From positions 84,925,599 to 84,989,598 of the forward strand of contig CM047806.1 in the NCBI GenBank assembly GCA_026214975.1: a stretch of 64,000 nucleotides of DNA. The letters are read 5' to 3'. The position numbers were made by a program, and so were the translations under genes. Origin of the DNA: Gentiana macrophylla. Taxonomy: Eukaryota; Streptophyta; Magnoliopsida; Gentianales; Gentianaceae. The notes beneath the pieces were generated by a model. That model saw only the letters and a program-made list of their open reading frames with translations, was not told the DNA's origin and did no database searches. Below, one piece after another: positions 9,036 to 20,194 of the stretch (its first letter is position 1; each line of letters opens with the position of its first letter).

Positions 9036-11330
9036 TTCTCAAAACATCATTCCGTTTATCACTCAAGCAAAGACTTCTCATGAGGCATGAACTACTTTAT
9101 ATGATACATATACAAAGCCGTCACATGGCCGAGTAGAATAATTAAACCATACCTCAAATCTATGCAAAAAGGTTCTCAAACAATTTCTAATTATCTTAAT
9201 GTTGTAAAACTAAAGCTGATGAATTAGTCGACAGATCTGGATGATCTTGGGAATCTTATTTCGAACTATTTGGGAGATGACTATAAAGAGCTGGCTAGGG
9301 ATGTTCAATCACGTGACACCCTTATTGATTTTGAAGAGCTCCATGAAAAGCTAATTAATTATTAGACTCTTTTGTCTAAGATGCAACCGGTCGTGTTTTC
9401 AGGCCTTGCTTCAACTCATTCGACTGTCTTACTATTCTTAATTCTTAAGAACATGCACAAAATACTTTCTCTGATGCAGTTTGCTCGAGTTTCACCCTAA
9501 AAAACTTACTTGGGTATTTCCAGTGTGCTAAGTGGAAAGGACATTGAGAGGAATGGTGTAGTTCTTACCATGTTCAACCTCTTTAAAAAAATCTCATTTT
9601 GTCTAGCCCTTCAACATTGCGTCCTTTTAACACATTTGGATGCTTCGTCATCTTCTCCATGGCTTCTTGATAGTGGTGCAACGGATCATGTTACCACTCA
9701 TCTCAGTGATTTGGCATTACACACGCCTTATTATGGCTCTGAAGACATAATGGTTGGTGATGGAAATAATATTTCCATCACACACATAGGTTATATTTTT
9801 CTCTCTATGCCTTCAACTTATTTACATTGAAGTTGCTCGTGAGAGGGGAAACCACTATATTAATATTATATTATCTTTGAAGTTGTTGACTTCTTATGCA
9901 TCCAGAGAAAGGTCTGATGTTTGACGGTGTCTGAAGTCAAATGCAGGTTACAATTGAGTTGATATTCGTGTAAATGAACCTTCGGGTGATGATCCGAACA
10001 ACTTTTCGAGTGGATTTGAGAGCAGGCCTACAAAATACACAAAAACGTGAGGGGTCCTAAAACTTGCCTCCGTGGGGACACTCTGATGCTCAAGTCAATA
10101 TTTGAATGGAAGAATTTCTATTGAGATAGTACGCGGGGATGTATAGCAAGCGTATAATGTGAATACCATGTAATTGAGGATATCTTTTATATAACTCTCC
10201 CTCACGGGGAGTGAATTATGATGCATTGAAGTCGCGGTCAAGGGAGTGTACCATGTATTGATGTAATGAAGCATGTTATGGAGCAGTTATGGCTCGGGCT
10301 ATAACGGAACGTAAATTTCAAAGCCATCATTACAGCAGTTACTATCGTGGTGTAATGTCTGCGTGAAGTCTGGAACGCTTATTGAAGGGAATATAACAGT
10401 TTCATGAGGTCGAGGATGAACTGTATTGCATTGAGCATAAATGACCGAGGTGACCTGCACGACGCCGATAATTTCAAAACTGTAGACGTCTTGCATCTTG
10501 CCGGCTGTAGGGGACAGAAGGGGACATGCGCCATGTCAGACAAAGGATGGAATGAACCATGTCGATTAATGATATAAGGGTGGCCTACGTTGTAATAAAG
10601 ATAGATGTCTACATGTACGGTGACTGATCTCACTCATGTCGATGTTCGTTGTGTTCCCATCATGTCTCATAATTTATTATCTATTTCTTCGCTTTGTTAT
10701 GTCCATAATGTTTCTTTTGAATTCTTACTCTCTAAATTTATTTGAAGGATTTTCAGACCAGTACTCTTATGATGCGCCATGACCAGTTAAAAACGGATTG
10801 TATGAATGGACAAACTTCCCCCTTCTAGATTTTCGCGGTGAATAAAAAATTAATGAGTGTTTGGCATCATCGTCTTTGTCACCCAACTACTCCTATTCTT
10901 CAAGCTATTCATTGCCAAAATGATCTAGAAGTTGCCACCACAATTACTTCTTCCTATTGTTTTTCTTGTTTTGAGAATTAAAGTCACAAACTTTCTTTTG
11001 CTACTTCTATTTTATTTTTTTTCCAACACCTAGAGATTATTTTCACTGACATTTGGACATCCCCAATTGTGTCGTGTGATAGTTTGAAATATTACATAAT
11101 TTTGTTGATAATTTTTTCGAAGGATACATGGTTCTATCTATTCATTTGTAAATATGGTGTGATTGGTGTTTTTATACCTTTTAAGGATCTTTTCAAAAAT
11201 TCTTATACTACTATTAAAATTATACCGATTTTGGGGGCGAATACATAGCCTTAAGAAGTTATATAGCACAAGAATGTATAACTCATCAAAACACATTCAT
11301 GAGCACAATGTTTTTTTCTTTTTCTTTCTG
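9036..11330 (+). pseudogene. Copia fossil: gag, protease and integrase remnants
   Basis: About 9060-9370 gives degenerate UBN2-type Gag words (ISRQ..., NLISNYLGDDYKELARDVQ). The frame at 9510-9830 contains the protease motif SPWLLDSGATDHVT, the catalytic D being residue 54 of that frame. From about 10840 a GAG-pre-integrase relic (VWHHRLCHPTTPILQA ... CFSCFEN) and the start of an integrase core (IFTDIWTSPIVS) follow. Many stops and frameshifts are present. Reverse transcriptase was not found and no LTRs were recognised. Confidence 0.75.
9835..10635. other. Unidentified insertion inside the copia fossil
   Basis: The copia reading breaks off near 9830 (SMPSTYLH) and resumes near 10640 (VPIMSHNLLSISSLCYVHN), where only about 15 residues would be expected to separate them. 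The roughly 800 bp in between is less AT-rich than its surroundings and shows no recognisable domain. No clear terminal repeats or TSD were found. Confidence 0.4.
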
Positions 11331-11640
11331 AGAGACGATCTTCATCTTATCTTCATTCGCACACCTTTTATCAATGTCATTTACAAATATTTGACCATGT
11401 GTTATATTTAATGAGAATTTTTATTAGGGATAGACATTTTTAAGGGAAATATATAGAGAAGCAACACAATCGCATTTATATTATTTTTCTATTCCTATAA
11501 GTTGATAATGACTAATACATTATCCATCTAGATCAACACACTAATTATCTATGTTATTTAATGCATAACAATGATTATTATATTAAATGAAACAAATTAG
11601 ATGGGAGAAAACATTTTTAGAAAGACACTCTCGATATGTG
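11331..11640. other. Non-coding AT-rich stretch
   Basis: No gene or defined repeat seen; it follows the last integrase-like words of the copia fossil. Confidence 0.4.
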
Positions 11641-13096
11641 GTTTACACTCCAAGCTCTATATGATTTACACACTCAACATTTTTTATTTTTCTATTTGAT
11701 TTTCAATCAAGGATCTTGATTGATTTTTTTTTAAAATTTTATTTCGTTTTTGTACTTGTATATTCATCAAGGATCTTGATTGATTTTTTTTTATAATTTT
11801 ATAATTTCGTTTTTTTAATATATATATATATAGAGAGAGATGTTTTTATATTTTTAATTTTGTTTTTATATATTTATTTAATTAATAATCAATCAAGGAT
11901 TTTAATGATTTTTGTTTTTATATTTTTATTTAAACTAATCAATTAACAATCTTGTTTGATTTTGTATATAAATTTTGATGGGTTTTAGGTTTTATGGTTA
12001 TGTTTTAATTATTTATGGTTATATTTTCATTGATTAATCATCAAGAATGGTATTAGTAACTAAACATTGATTTAATTAAAAATAAACGAAATTAAAAATA
12101 TATATAAAAATCATCAAGATATTTGATTAATTATTGACTAATTAATAATTTAATCTTTATCAATTAATATGAAAATATTAATCATCGTCTCACCACACAT
12201 TTCTAGAATATTAAAGATGTTTTTTAATTAATTTTCAACCATGGATATTGATTGATTTTTTCTTTCAATCTTTTATTCTGTTTTTGTATTTGATTTTCAA
12301 TCATGGATATTGATTGATATTTTTTTAATATTTATTTCGTTTTTTTATTTGTATATTAATCAAGCATCTTAATTGATTTTCAATCTGTTTTTTATATTTT
12401 TAATTGATTTTTTTTCGGTTCTTTGGTTTTATTTTAATTATGATTATGCTAATTTAATTTGATTGATTTATTTTTCTATTTGATTTTCAATCAAGGATCT
12501 TGATTGTTTTTTTTTAAATATTATTTAGTTTTTGTATTTGTATATTAATCAAGGATCTTGATTGATTTTTTTTTATAATTTTTTTATTTCGTTTTTTATT
12601 TTTAATTAATTATTTTTCGGTTTTATGGTTTTATTTTAATAATGATGATTAATTAATTTAAATTAGGGAGAAACACTTTTTAGGGAGAAACATTTTTTGG
12701 GGAAAACACACTCACACTTTTAGAAAAGCATCTTGATTGATTTTTTTTTAAATTTTTAAATTTTTAATTGATTGTTTTTCGGTTCTTTGGTTTTATTTTA
12801 ATTATGATTATGCTAATTTAATTTGATTGATTTATTTTTTATTTTTCTATTTGATTTTCAATCAAGGATCTTGATTGTTTTTTTAAAATATTATTTCGTT
12901 TTTGTATTTGTATATTAATCAAGGATCTTGATTGATTTTTTTTATAATATTTTTATTTCGTTTTTTTATTTTTAATTAATTAATTTTCGGTTTTATGGTT
13001 TTATTTTAATAATGATGATTAATTAATTTAAATTAGGGAGAAACACTTTTTAGGGAGAAACATTTTTTGGGGGAAAACACTCACACTTTTAGAATA
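11641..13096. repeat. AT-rich repeat block with a 366-bp tandem duplication
   Basis: The phrase ATCAAGGATCTTGATTGATTT recurs with variations at least seven times; the phrase itself contains the inverted pair ATCAAG / CTTGAT. Two long units are adjacent: CGGTTCTTTGGTTTTATTTT at 12416 and 12780, and CTCACACTTTTAGAA at 12711 and 13080, giving a period of about 364-369 bp. Both end in GGGAGAAACACTTTTTAGGG. No coding capacity. Confidence 0.75.
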
Positions 13097-13465
13097 GTAG
13101 AGATATAGTAGCGCATTTACTAACATCAACTGATTTTAATATAACGTAGCGTTTGATCTTAATGTAGCTTGCGATAATTAGAATCGTAATTAAAACATAC
13201 TCCAAAGAAAAATGACAAACAACAACCACCATAGTCTTCGTATTACAAACTTAATACAAAATTATTATTTTAGAAAACGACCACACCGCCAAAGTCTTCA
13301 TCTTACAAGTAGGAATCGAAGGAGCAATGTCCATGTGCTAAAGCAAAAGAGTTTTACAAAACAGTTCTACTCCAAATAAAGTTGCAAAGCCAACCCTTCA
13401 GATGCCATCAACGGTCAACCTCAAAAATAAAAACGTAATTGATAAAATAATAACAAAACAGGAAA
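13097..13465. other. Non-coding interval
   Basis: Nothing recognisable on either strand. Confidence 0.4.
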
Positions 13466-13643
13466 TTTTATTATGGTCCTGGATCAAGTATGACTTGGTG
13501 ATCCAGGACCAATAAAAAAGCAACAAAACACACAAGGGCCCACCGTGTAAAATATAAATGCCATTAATTTACATTTTTACCCTTCATATAAGGATTTTCA
13601 TTGGTGATCAAGTGTGGCATGATGATCCTGGACCATCATAAAA
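13466..13643. mobile_element. Small palindromic MITE candidate
   Basis: The ends are imperfect inverted repeats: TTTTATTATGGTCCTGGATC at 13466 and TTTTATGATGGTCCAGGATC reading inwards from 13643. The left arm is itself a hairpin, TGGTCCTGGATCA pairing with TGATCCAGGACCA. No TSD could be assigned, so the class is open. Confidence 0.5.
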
Positions 13644-13940
13644 CCATTGAAACAAAACAAATATGAACAATAAAAGCGCCTTCTCAAAAAAATAAATTAT
13701 TATCCCTCAAAAAGAAAATATTAAATAAAAAACAATGGAGAAATGTAATATGAAAAAACACAAAAACTGCCGTAGACTAGACTAGACTAAACTAAAATAT
13801 GCACCTTGAAGTAGATTTGGGTGAATATTTCTATTAGAATTTTATGGTAGTTATTAATCATCAAAACATTTATAAACATGTTAAAAGTATCCCTAATTGA
13901 GAATTTGTGATTGTGTCACTCATCATATTAAGAGATGGAC
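13644..13940. other. Non-coding interval with an LTR-like word
   Basis: Near 13880-13940 a block with GTTAAAAGTATC and TTGTGATTGTGTCAC also occurs, diverged, at 19068-19130 on the other side of Copia-3. No gene is seen. Confidence 0.4.
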
Positions 13941-13944
13941 TCTG

Positions 13945-14324
13945 TTAAAGATCGCGCTGCTACCGTTGTCAGACTTAAAACCAATTGGTGCCGAGTAAAG
14001 CGCTACTTTATTTCTTAAACATTAAGTGTGGACAACTGTCCCAACACTTTCTCAAGTGTTGACAATCGGCCAACACTTGCACAATTTTTTCATTCAAGAG
14101 TGTGGGCAATCTGTCCCAACACCCTCCTCAAGTGTGGGCAATTTCTCCCAACACTTGCACATTTTTTTCTTAAAATAATGTTCCAACCAGGGTTCGATCC
14201 TTTGACCTCGGCTCGATATCATGTTAAAGATCAAGCGCTTATCGTTGTACTAAAACCAATTGGTAGCGCGCTTTATCGCACCAATTGGTTTTAGTACAAC
14301 GGTAAGCGCTTGATCTTTAACATG
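13945..14324. repeat. Head-to-head LTR-end remnant with 45-bp hairpin arms
   Basis: 14220-14264 and 14280-14324 are inverted repeats with one mismatch and a 15-nt loop. A diverged third copy of the arm lies at 13945-13993 in direct orientation to the left arm. Each arm ends in CTTTAACA followed outward by a primer-binding-site-like word (TGGTATCGTGAG to the right, TGATATCGAGCC to the left). Between copies are GTGTGGGCAATCTGTCCCAACAC-like short repeats. This resembles two TRIM or LTR 3' ends joined head to head. Confidence 0.6.
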
Positions 14325-14475
14325 GTATCGTGAGTCGCACTAAAAATAAAAAATAAAAAATAAAAATAAATTTTTTTGAATGCGTAACGCGTTTTGCAAA
14401 AGCAAAGAAGAAAATCTCCATCTCCATCGCCATTTCGTGAAGGCACCACGCAAGAAGAGAGGCAAGAAGGTGGAC

Positions 14476-15463
14476 ATGGTGTACCACCTTGGGTCGAGTG
14501 ATGGTCCAGGCAACATCATCACACCGATTCACCACGAGGAGAAAACTACGACGAACGGGCGAGGCGATTCGAACCTCGCTCAAGGCAAAACGGAAGTTTG
14601 GATTTGTGGATGGAACAATTCAAACCCACAACGGAAGACAAACTTGATGATTGGATGACCATTCATTCGATGTTGGTTTCGTGGCTGACCAGCACGATTG
14701 CACCCGCTGTTCGGTCTATGCTTGGTGAGTATGATGATGCTCACTTGTTGTGGAAAACCTTGAAGAATTGGTTCTGCGTGGTGAGCGGAACACGGGTTTG
14801 CCAATTGAAGGCATCCCTCGAAGAATGTAAGCAAGGAAAAACAGAATCGGTTGCAAACTATTTCGCCCGATTATCGAAAATTTGGGACGATTTGAACACC
14901 TATGTAAAGGTGCCAACCTGCAAATGTGGAGGGTGCAAGTGTGCCATATTCACGCAGGTGGAGAAATTGCGGGAAGAAGATCATCTTCATCACTTTCTTC
15001 TCGGTCTTGACGGAGCATATGGCTCGATTCATACTCACCTTCTCGGTCTCGAACCACTACCATCTGTTGATAAAGCTTATCAACATGTTATTCAAGCAGA
15101 ACAGCTTCGTGGGGGTGAATTCTCCTCCTCCAAAGATGAACGCGATAATGTCATGGCCTTCTCCGTTCAACCTGATGCTCGCGGTAAGGCTCGTCTGTGG
15201 ATTAATAGTGATAAATGTGTAAATCATTGTAACAGGAAGGTCATGAAGAATCTTCCTACTTCCAACTTCATGGGTATCCCGACTGGTGGGGAGACCGGCC
15301 TCGTGGTGTCAAAAGTTCCGGCCGTGGAGGAGGACGCTCGGGAAAAAGTGGTGGCGGCCGAACTGGGGCTGGACGTGGTAGAGGACAAGCAGCACCACCT
15401 GTTCGAGCCAATAAAACAGGTGGGCTGAACCCTTCTTCTACACAGCAGGTCGGGCAGGCCCTT
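14476..15463 (+). pseudogene. Copia-3 gag
   Basis: The N-terminal words VYHLGSSDGPGNIITPI are followed by shifted sequence until the main frame at 14598, which includes DKLDDWMTIHSMLVSWL, SMLGEYDDAHLLWKTLK and LEECKQGKTESVANYFARLSK, standard for plant copia Gag. A frameshift near 15234 falls inside the zinc-knuckle region; in the neighbouring frame GHEESSYFQLHGYPDWWGDR and a Gly/Arg-rich tail continue without a break into the protease. Confidence 0.8.
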
Positions 15464-15750
15464 GTGAACACACCGGCTGATGTTGGAGCTATAGCGGGTA
15501 TCTCGCCGGAGCAGTTACGACAGTTGCTTGATTTTTTAAATCTTACAAAAACGAAAGATCTATTGTCCGGTAAGAACAATATTGACTCTAATTGGATTAT
15601 TGATACGGGGGCCTCGAATCATGTGACCCATGATTTGTCGCTCTTGCAAAATGTGCGAAATGTGAAGCGTTGCCCGGTGGGTTTACGGATGGGAACTCGG
15701 CAGTGGCAACTCAAGAGGGCAATGTTACCTTATGAGGGGATTGTTACTTA
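15464..15750 (+). pseudogene. Copia-3 protease
   Basis: The frame continues from gag and contains WIIDTGASNHVTHDLSLLQ, the aspartic protease active site of copia elements (catalytic D in DTG). A frameshift near 15680 destroys the second half. Confidence 0.75.
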
Positions 15751-15949
15751 AACATGTTTTATATGTTCCACATTGACTGCAGATTTGATTTTCGTGACAC
15801 AATTAATTGATGAATCCAATTGTGTTGTGCAATTCACTAATAATATATGTGTTATGAGACCGTAGCGAGAGGCGGTGGCTGGGAGCGGGTGAGCGATTGG
15901 ATGGACTATATTTTTCCGTGGTGTTCTGAAGTGAAGGTCTTGGCGATTC

Positions 15950-17020
15950 ATGGGGATTAAATCGTTTGAGCTGTGTCATCAACGGATGGGACATCCGTCT
16001 GAAAAAATATTAAAAATGCTTCCGGTTGTGAGTCAATTATGTAGGAAGAGCAATAAGGCTTGTGATGTGTGTCCTCGCGCAAAGCAGCCACGTTCTAGTT
16101 TTCCTGTTAGTTCAAATAAAGCTGGTAGGATTTTTGAACTCATACATGTGGATTTGTGGGGCCTTTACAAGACACGTTCTTCTTGTGGGGCTACTTATTT
16201 TTTTACGTTGGTTGACGATTTTTCACGAGGTGTGTGGGTTTATTTATTGTGCTCCAAAGTGGAGGTTGAATCTATGTTTCTTGAGTTCGTTGCTATGGTG
16301 GAACGTCAATTTAATCAAGTAATTAAACGTGTGAGAAGCGATAATGGAACTGAATTTAATTGTTTACGCGATTATTTTCGAACTAATGGTATAATTTTTG
16401 AGACATCTTGTGTTGGGACTCCGCAACATAATGGAAGGGTCGAAAGAAAACACCAACATATCTTAAACGTTGCTAGGGCTTTGCGGTTTCAGGGTAATTT
16501 GCCGATTCAATTTTGGGGAGAATGTGTGCTAGCTGCTTGTCATTTGATTAATAGGACGCCTTCCGCCTTGCTTAAGTCTAAAACCCCGTATGAAATATTG
16601 TTTCGAAAAATACCTTCTTATGATGCTCTTAGAGTGTTTGGATGTCTTTGTTATGCTCATGATCAGCGACACAAGAGTGATAAGTTTGCTAGTCGGAGTC
16701 GGAGATGTGTGTTTGTTGGTTACCCTTTCGGGAAAAAGGGTTGGAAATTGTATGATTTAGACACGCATGAGCATTTTGTGTCCCGTGACATTCGTTTTTT
16801 TGAAACTGAATTTCCTTTTCTCACTCATCCTCAGACGCATGACGATTCTCCGCGTCCCTATGATGAGGTGGGGCTTGGAGTGAGGATGAAGCCGCTGATG
16901 AGTGTGAGGAAGTGTGTATTCAGGGGGGGCCAAGTGATTATGTGCCTACGCATGACTCGTCCCCCTCCTACCGAAAACGACCGATGGTGGTTGGCCTTTG
17001 CCGTGTCGATTCTGAGATGA
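15950..17020 (+). pseudogene. Copia-3 integrase
   Basis: It begins in the GAG-pre-integrase zinc finger (ELCHQRMGHPSEKIL ... CDVCPRAKQPR). The core carries all three catalytic acids: D in HVDLWGLY, D in RSDNGTEFN and E in RVERKHQHI. The C-terminal part has the copia-typical YDALRVFGCLCYAH and RRCVFVGYPFGKKGWKLYDL. The frame is open for 356 codons, the best preserved part of the element, then drifts out of frame after about 16830. Confidence 0.85.
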
Positions 17021-17042
17021 GACTCGATATCATGATTTTGTT

Positions 17043-18728
17043 ATGCATACGGTACGGAAAATTAGTCCATCTGAAAGCTCTTCTGATGCATCATCTTCCT
17101 CAGGTACGCCCTATCCTATGACATATTATGTGAATTGTGATCGTTTTTCTGTACAACACAAACAGTTTCTTGCAGCAGTGACTTTGGGCCATGAACCGAA
17201 AATTTTTAAGGAAGCTGTCCGTGATCCGGGTTGGCGAGCTGCAATGCGTCAGGAAATTCGTGCTCTTGAAGACAATGTGACGTGGGTCCTCGAGCCTCTT
17301 CCACCCGGGAAGAAAGCTCTCGGAAGTCAGTGGATATACAAAATCAAGTACCGGTCCGATGGCACTTTGGAGAGACTTAAAGCACGCCTTGTGATTTATG
17401 GTAATCATCAGACAGCGGGGATTGATTACCACGAGACTTTTGCCCCTATGGCGAAGATGGTCACGGTTCGAGTATTTCTTGCGGTTGCGGCTGCCTGACA
17501 TTAGGAAGTGCATCAGATGGACGTGCATAACGCATTTTTGCATGGTGATTTGAGTGAGGCTGTTTATATGAAACTTTCCCCGGGTTTTCATAGTCCCAAT
17601 TCTAATCTAGTGTGCAGGTTAAGAAATCTTTGTATGGTTTAAAACAGGCTCCCCGGTGCTGGTTCGCGAAACTATCTACTGCTTTGAAACACTAAGGCTT
17701 TATTCATTCGTATTCGGATTATTCCTTGTTCATTTTGCGATGGGGACCGACTCAGATTCATGTTTTGGTCTATGTTGACGACCTGATTGTTGCAGGCAAT
17801 GATGTAGATGCTGTTGCTGCCTTCAAGGCCTACCTTAGCCGTTGCTTTCACATGAAAGACTTGGGATTACTCAAATACTTTCTTGGCATTGAAGTAGCCC
17901 GCAACCCCACCGGCTTCTTTCTCTGCCAACGGAAATACGCATTGGAGATTATCTCTGAAGCCGGATTGTCCGGCGCTAAACCAGTCATGTTTCCTATGTT
18001 GCAAAATCATGGCTTGGCTCTTGTTACCGGGCACTTTCTTCCGGATCCAGGGCCGTACAGACGCCTTGTCGGTCGCTTGATTTACCTGTCGGTTACACGC
18101 CCAGATCTTGCCTACTCTGTTCATATCTTGTCTCAGTTCATGCAGCAGCCTTGGGAGGATCATTGGGAAGCGGCTCTTCAAGTTGTCCGCTACTTGAAAA
18201 AAGATCCCGGTCAAGGCATTTTCCTAAGTGCCCACAGTGATTTTAATTTTAACAGGTTTGTGTGACTCGGATTGGGCTAGTTGCCCCCTTACTCGGCGTT
18301 CTTTGACAGGATGGTTTGTGTTGGTGGGTCAATCGCCAGTGTCCTAGAAAACCAAGAAACAACATACGGTGTCTCGATCTTCTGCTGAAGATGAGTATCG
18401 ATATATGGCCGCCACGGTGTGCGAGCTCAAATGGCTCAAGCAACTTCTTCGAGACTTGGGTGTTTCTCACCCCTCGGGAATCCGACTGTATTGTGACAGT
18501 CAATCGGCGTTATATATTGCTCAGAATCCGGTCTTCCACGAACGTACCAAGCACATTGAGGCGGATTGCCACTTTGTTCGTGATGCAGTCACTGCCGGCT
18601 TGATTTGTCCGTCTTATGTCCCCACTACCGTGCAACTTGCCGATATCTTCACCAAAGCATTAGGAAGAGTGCAAATCGAGACTCTACTTCGCAAGTTGGG
18701 TGTTCGGGATCTTCACGCCCCAACTTGA
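17043..18728 (+). pseudogene. Copia-3 reverse transcriptase and RNase H
   Basis: The reverse transcriptase starts with DPGWRAAMRQEIRALEDN and GSQWIYKIKYRSDGTLERLKAR. Stops occur at 17496-17498 and near 17694, between which [17 protein letters not shown] and [14 protein letters not shown] can be read. The catalytic YVDD motif is at about 17771-17782. A frameshift near 18255 separates the RNase H part (SRSSAEDEYRYMAA, LYCDSQSALYIAQNP, TKHIEADCHFVRD, LADIFTKALG), which is otherwise open to its stop at 18726-18728. Confidence 0.85.
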
Positions 18729-18734
18729 GGGGGG

Positions 18735-18927
18735 TATTACAGGATATTTGAGAATGTATTTATTATGAATATTGTGTATTGATTACGAATATTGTGTATT
18801 GATTCTGATTAGGCGTGATTAGGAGATTACGAGTTATTAGGGCATGATTCTTGGTGCTCTAAGGCTATATGTAACGATATATTGTGAATGAAAGACACAT
18901 AAATCTTACCGTGAATTAACAACTCCC
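18735..18927 (+). repeat. Copia-3 3' LTR
   Basis: It starts right after the polypurine tract with TATTACAGG (the usual TG start appears mutated). Tandem words ATTGTGTATTGATTACGAAT follow, ending at about GTGAATTAACAA. The right edge is uncertain. Confidence 0.5.
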
Positions 18928-19509
18928 CTCACCTTACAATCTAGGTTTTGGGAATGGAGCCCCTCCTTTTATATGAGCTTGGACCTAGATTTTCTAAATT
19001 GTATCGAAGCCACCCATTTATTATGCAAGTGTTGAGTCTCTTTGTTCGTCTTAAGAGCCCCTTGCGTGTTAAAAGTATCACACCTTGAGAACTTGTGATT
19101 GTGTCACCTACCATATTAAAAGATGGATTTCCCTGGGAATGAGGCTCCTCGTTTTATATGGGTTGGACCTATATGTGAAAATCTAAGGGTAAGTTAATAA
19201 GTGTTGCTTTTTAGAAATAAAATTTATCCTAAAACATGTCTAATTTGAGAATACCAATACATCATTTATTATATTTTATTTTGAATATACCGTAAATCAA
19301 CAAACACATGTATTATGCATAATCTTTCCACTATCTTTTTTTCCCACCAAATTGAAATTAATACCTCATTGAAGGACTATAATCCTCTCACTATCAGAAA
19401 AGAAAAATCATTAAATAGATGATGTACACTCCCTACGTGCTTTTTTAATTGATGCACTTGCTGAAAATATATGTTCAATTTTATTTGACATAGTTTCGTT
19501 TCCAAAGAA
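18928..19509. other. Non-coding interval with two LTR-like fragments
   Basis: Two similar blocks, GGGAATGGAGCCCCTCC at about 18951 and GGGAATGAGGCTCCTCG at about 19136, are each followed by TTTATATG and TTGGACCTA. They look like 5' halves of short LTR or TRIM elements. The second is preceded by the block shared with 13880. No gene is seen. Confidence 0.4.
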
Positions 19510-20194
19510 TCATGACAGAGGTCGGGCTAGCTCTTGTCACGTGTCATCTCATCAATGGTTAAACATTAAATATGGGTAGAAAAAAGGTGATTTTTAGGGC
19601 CAAGAGCCCCACTTCATACTTAAGGACGGACCTACACCCCAGGAAGTAGGTCTTACCTGGTCTCCTACTTAGACCACCGCAGGTCGGCTAGCTCATCACG
19701 AAGGTCAGGTGAACGCAGCTCGCAATACTACGGTCTAGGGGCTCGACGCAGGTCGGCCGGAGCCTTCCTTATCCAATATTATGCACATGCGATTAAATAT
19801 AAGATAAATATGGAAAGAATCCCTTGTCATAAAGACACTCTGATCCTTTCATTTAAACCACCGTAATTATCTCCTAAAATCAAGGGGATTAACACGTATG
19901 ATCCTTAACAGCTACGAAAGAGAGACCTTGAAGGACACGGCTCTGGCATGCATAGGGCAAAAAACAATCTATATAAACGATCCCAAGAACTACGAAAAAA
20001 CTTGATTGCTGATTCATACACAGGATACATAGGAAACTTGAGATTCATAATCTCAGACTCAGTCTAAATCATCAACCCCCTCCCGTTTCATACTTTTTCT
20101 AGGATTTAGTCTTGTCCAACTGTCACTAGCGAAATTAGGACCCAGATTTATCATCAGACGATATCCAGCATCGTCAATTGGAGCTAGAAGGAGG
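19510..20194 (+). mobile_element. Tat/Ogre-like gypsy element, LTR and leader remnant
   Basis: This is GC-richer sequence ending in a degenerate LTR-end and primer-site-like region (around 20140-20185). It is broken at 20194 by Copia-4; the duplicated GGAGG target site rejoins it to 43732, just before a Tat-type gag. The LTR start is not certain and the element identity rests on the gag across the insertion. Confidence 0.5.

Larger units (their letters stand above)
14325..18927 (+). mobile_element. Copia-3: degenerate Ty1/copia element
   Basis: Domain order gag, protease, GAG-pre-integrase, integrase, reverse transcriptase, RNase H is collinear with a complete copia element. A polypurine tract (CTTGAGGGGGG, 18724-18734) and a 3' LTR follow. 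No matching 5' LTR is recognised upstream; only the PBS-like TGGTATCGTGAGTCGC at 14323 stands in its place. Multiple frameshifts and stops make it non-functional. Confidence 0.85.

Noticed and set aside
10299..10633. Minus-strand frames of 65-84 codons inside the copia fossil insertion
   Set aside because: No start context, domain or homologous copy in the window supports a gene.
11641..13096. CRISPR-like or satellite array
   Set aside because: The repeats are irregular, AT-rich and of unequal spacing in a plant genome; only one clear 366-bp duplication is supported.
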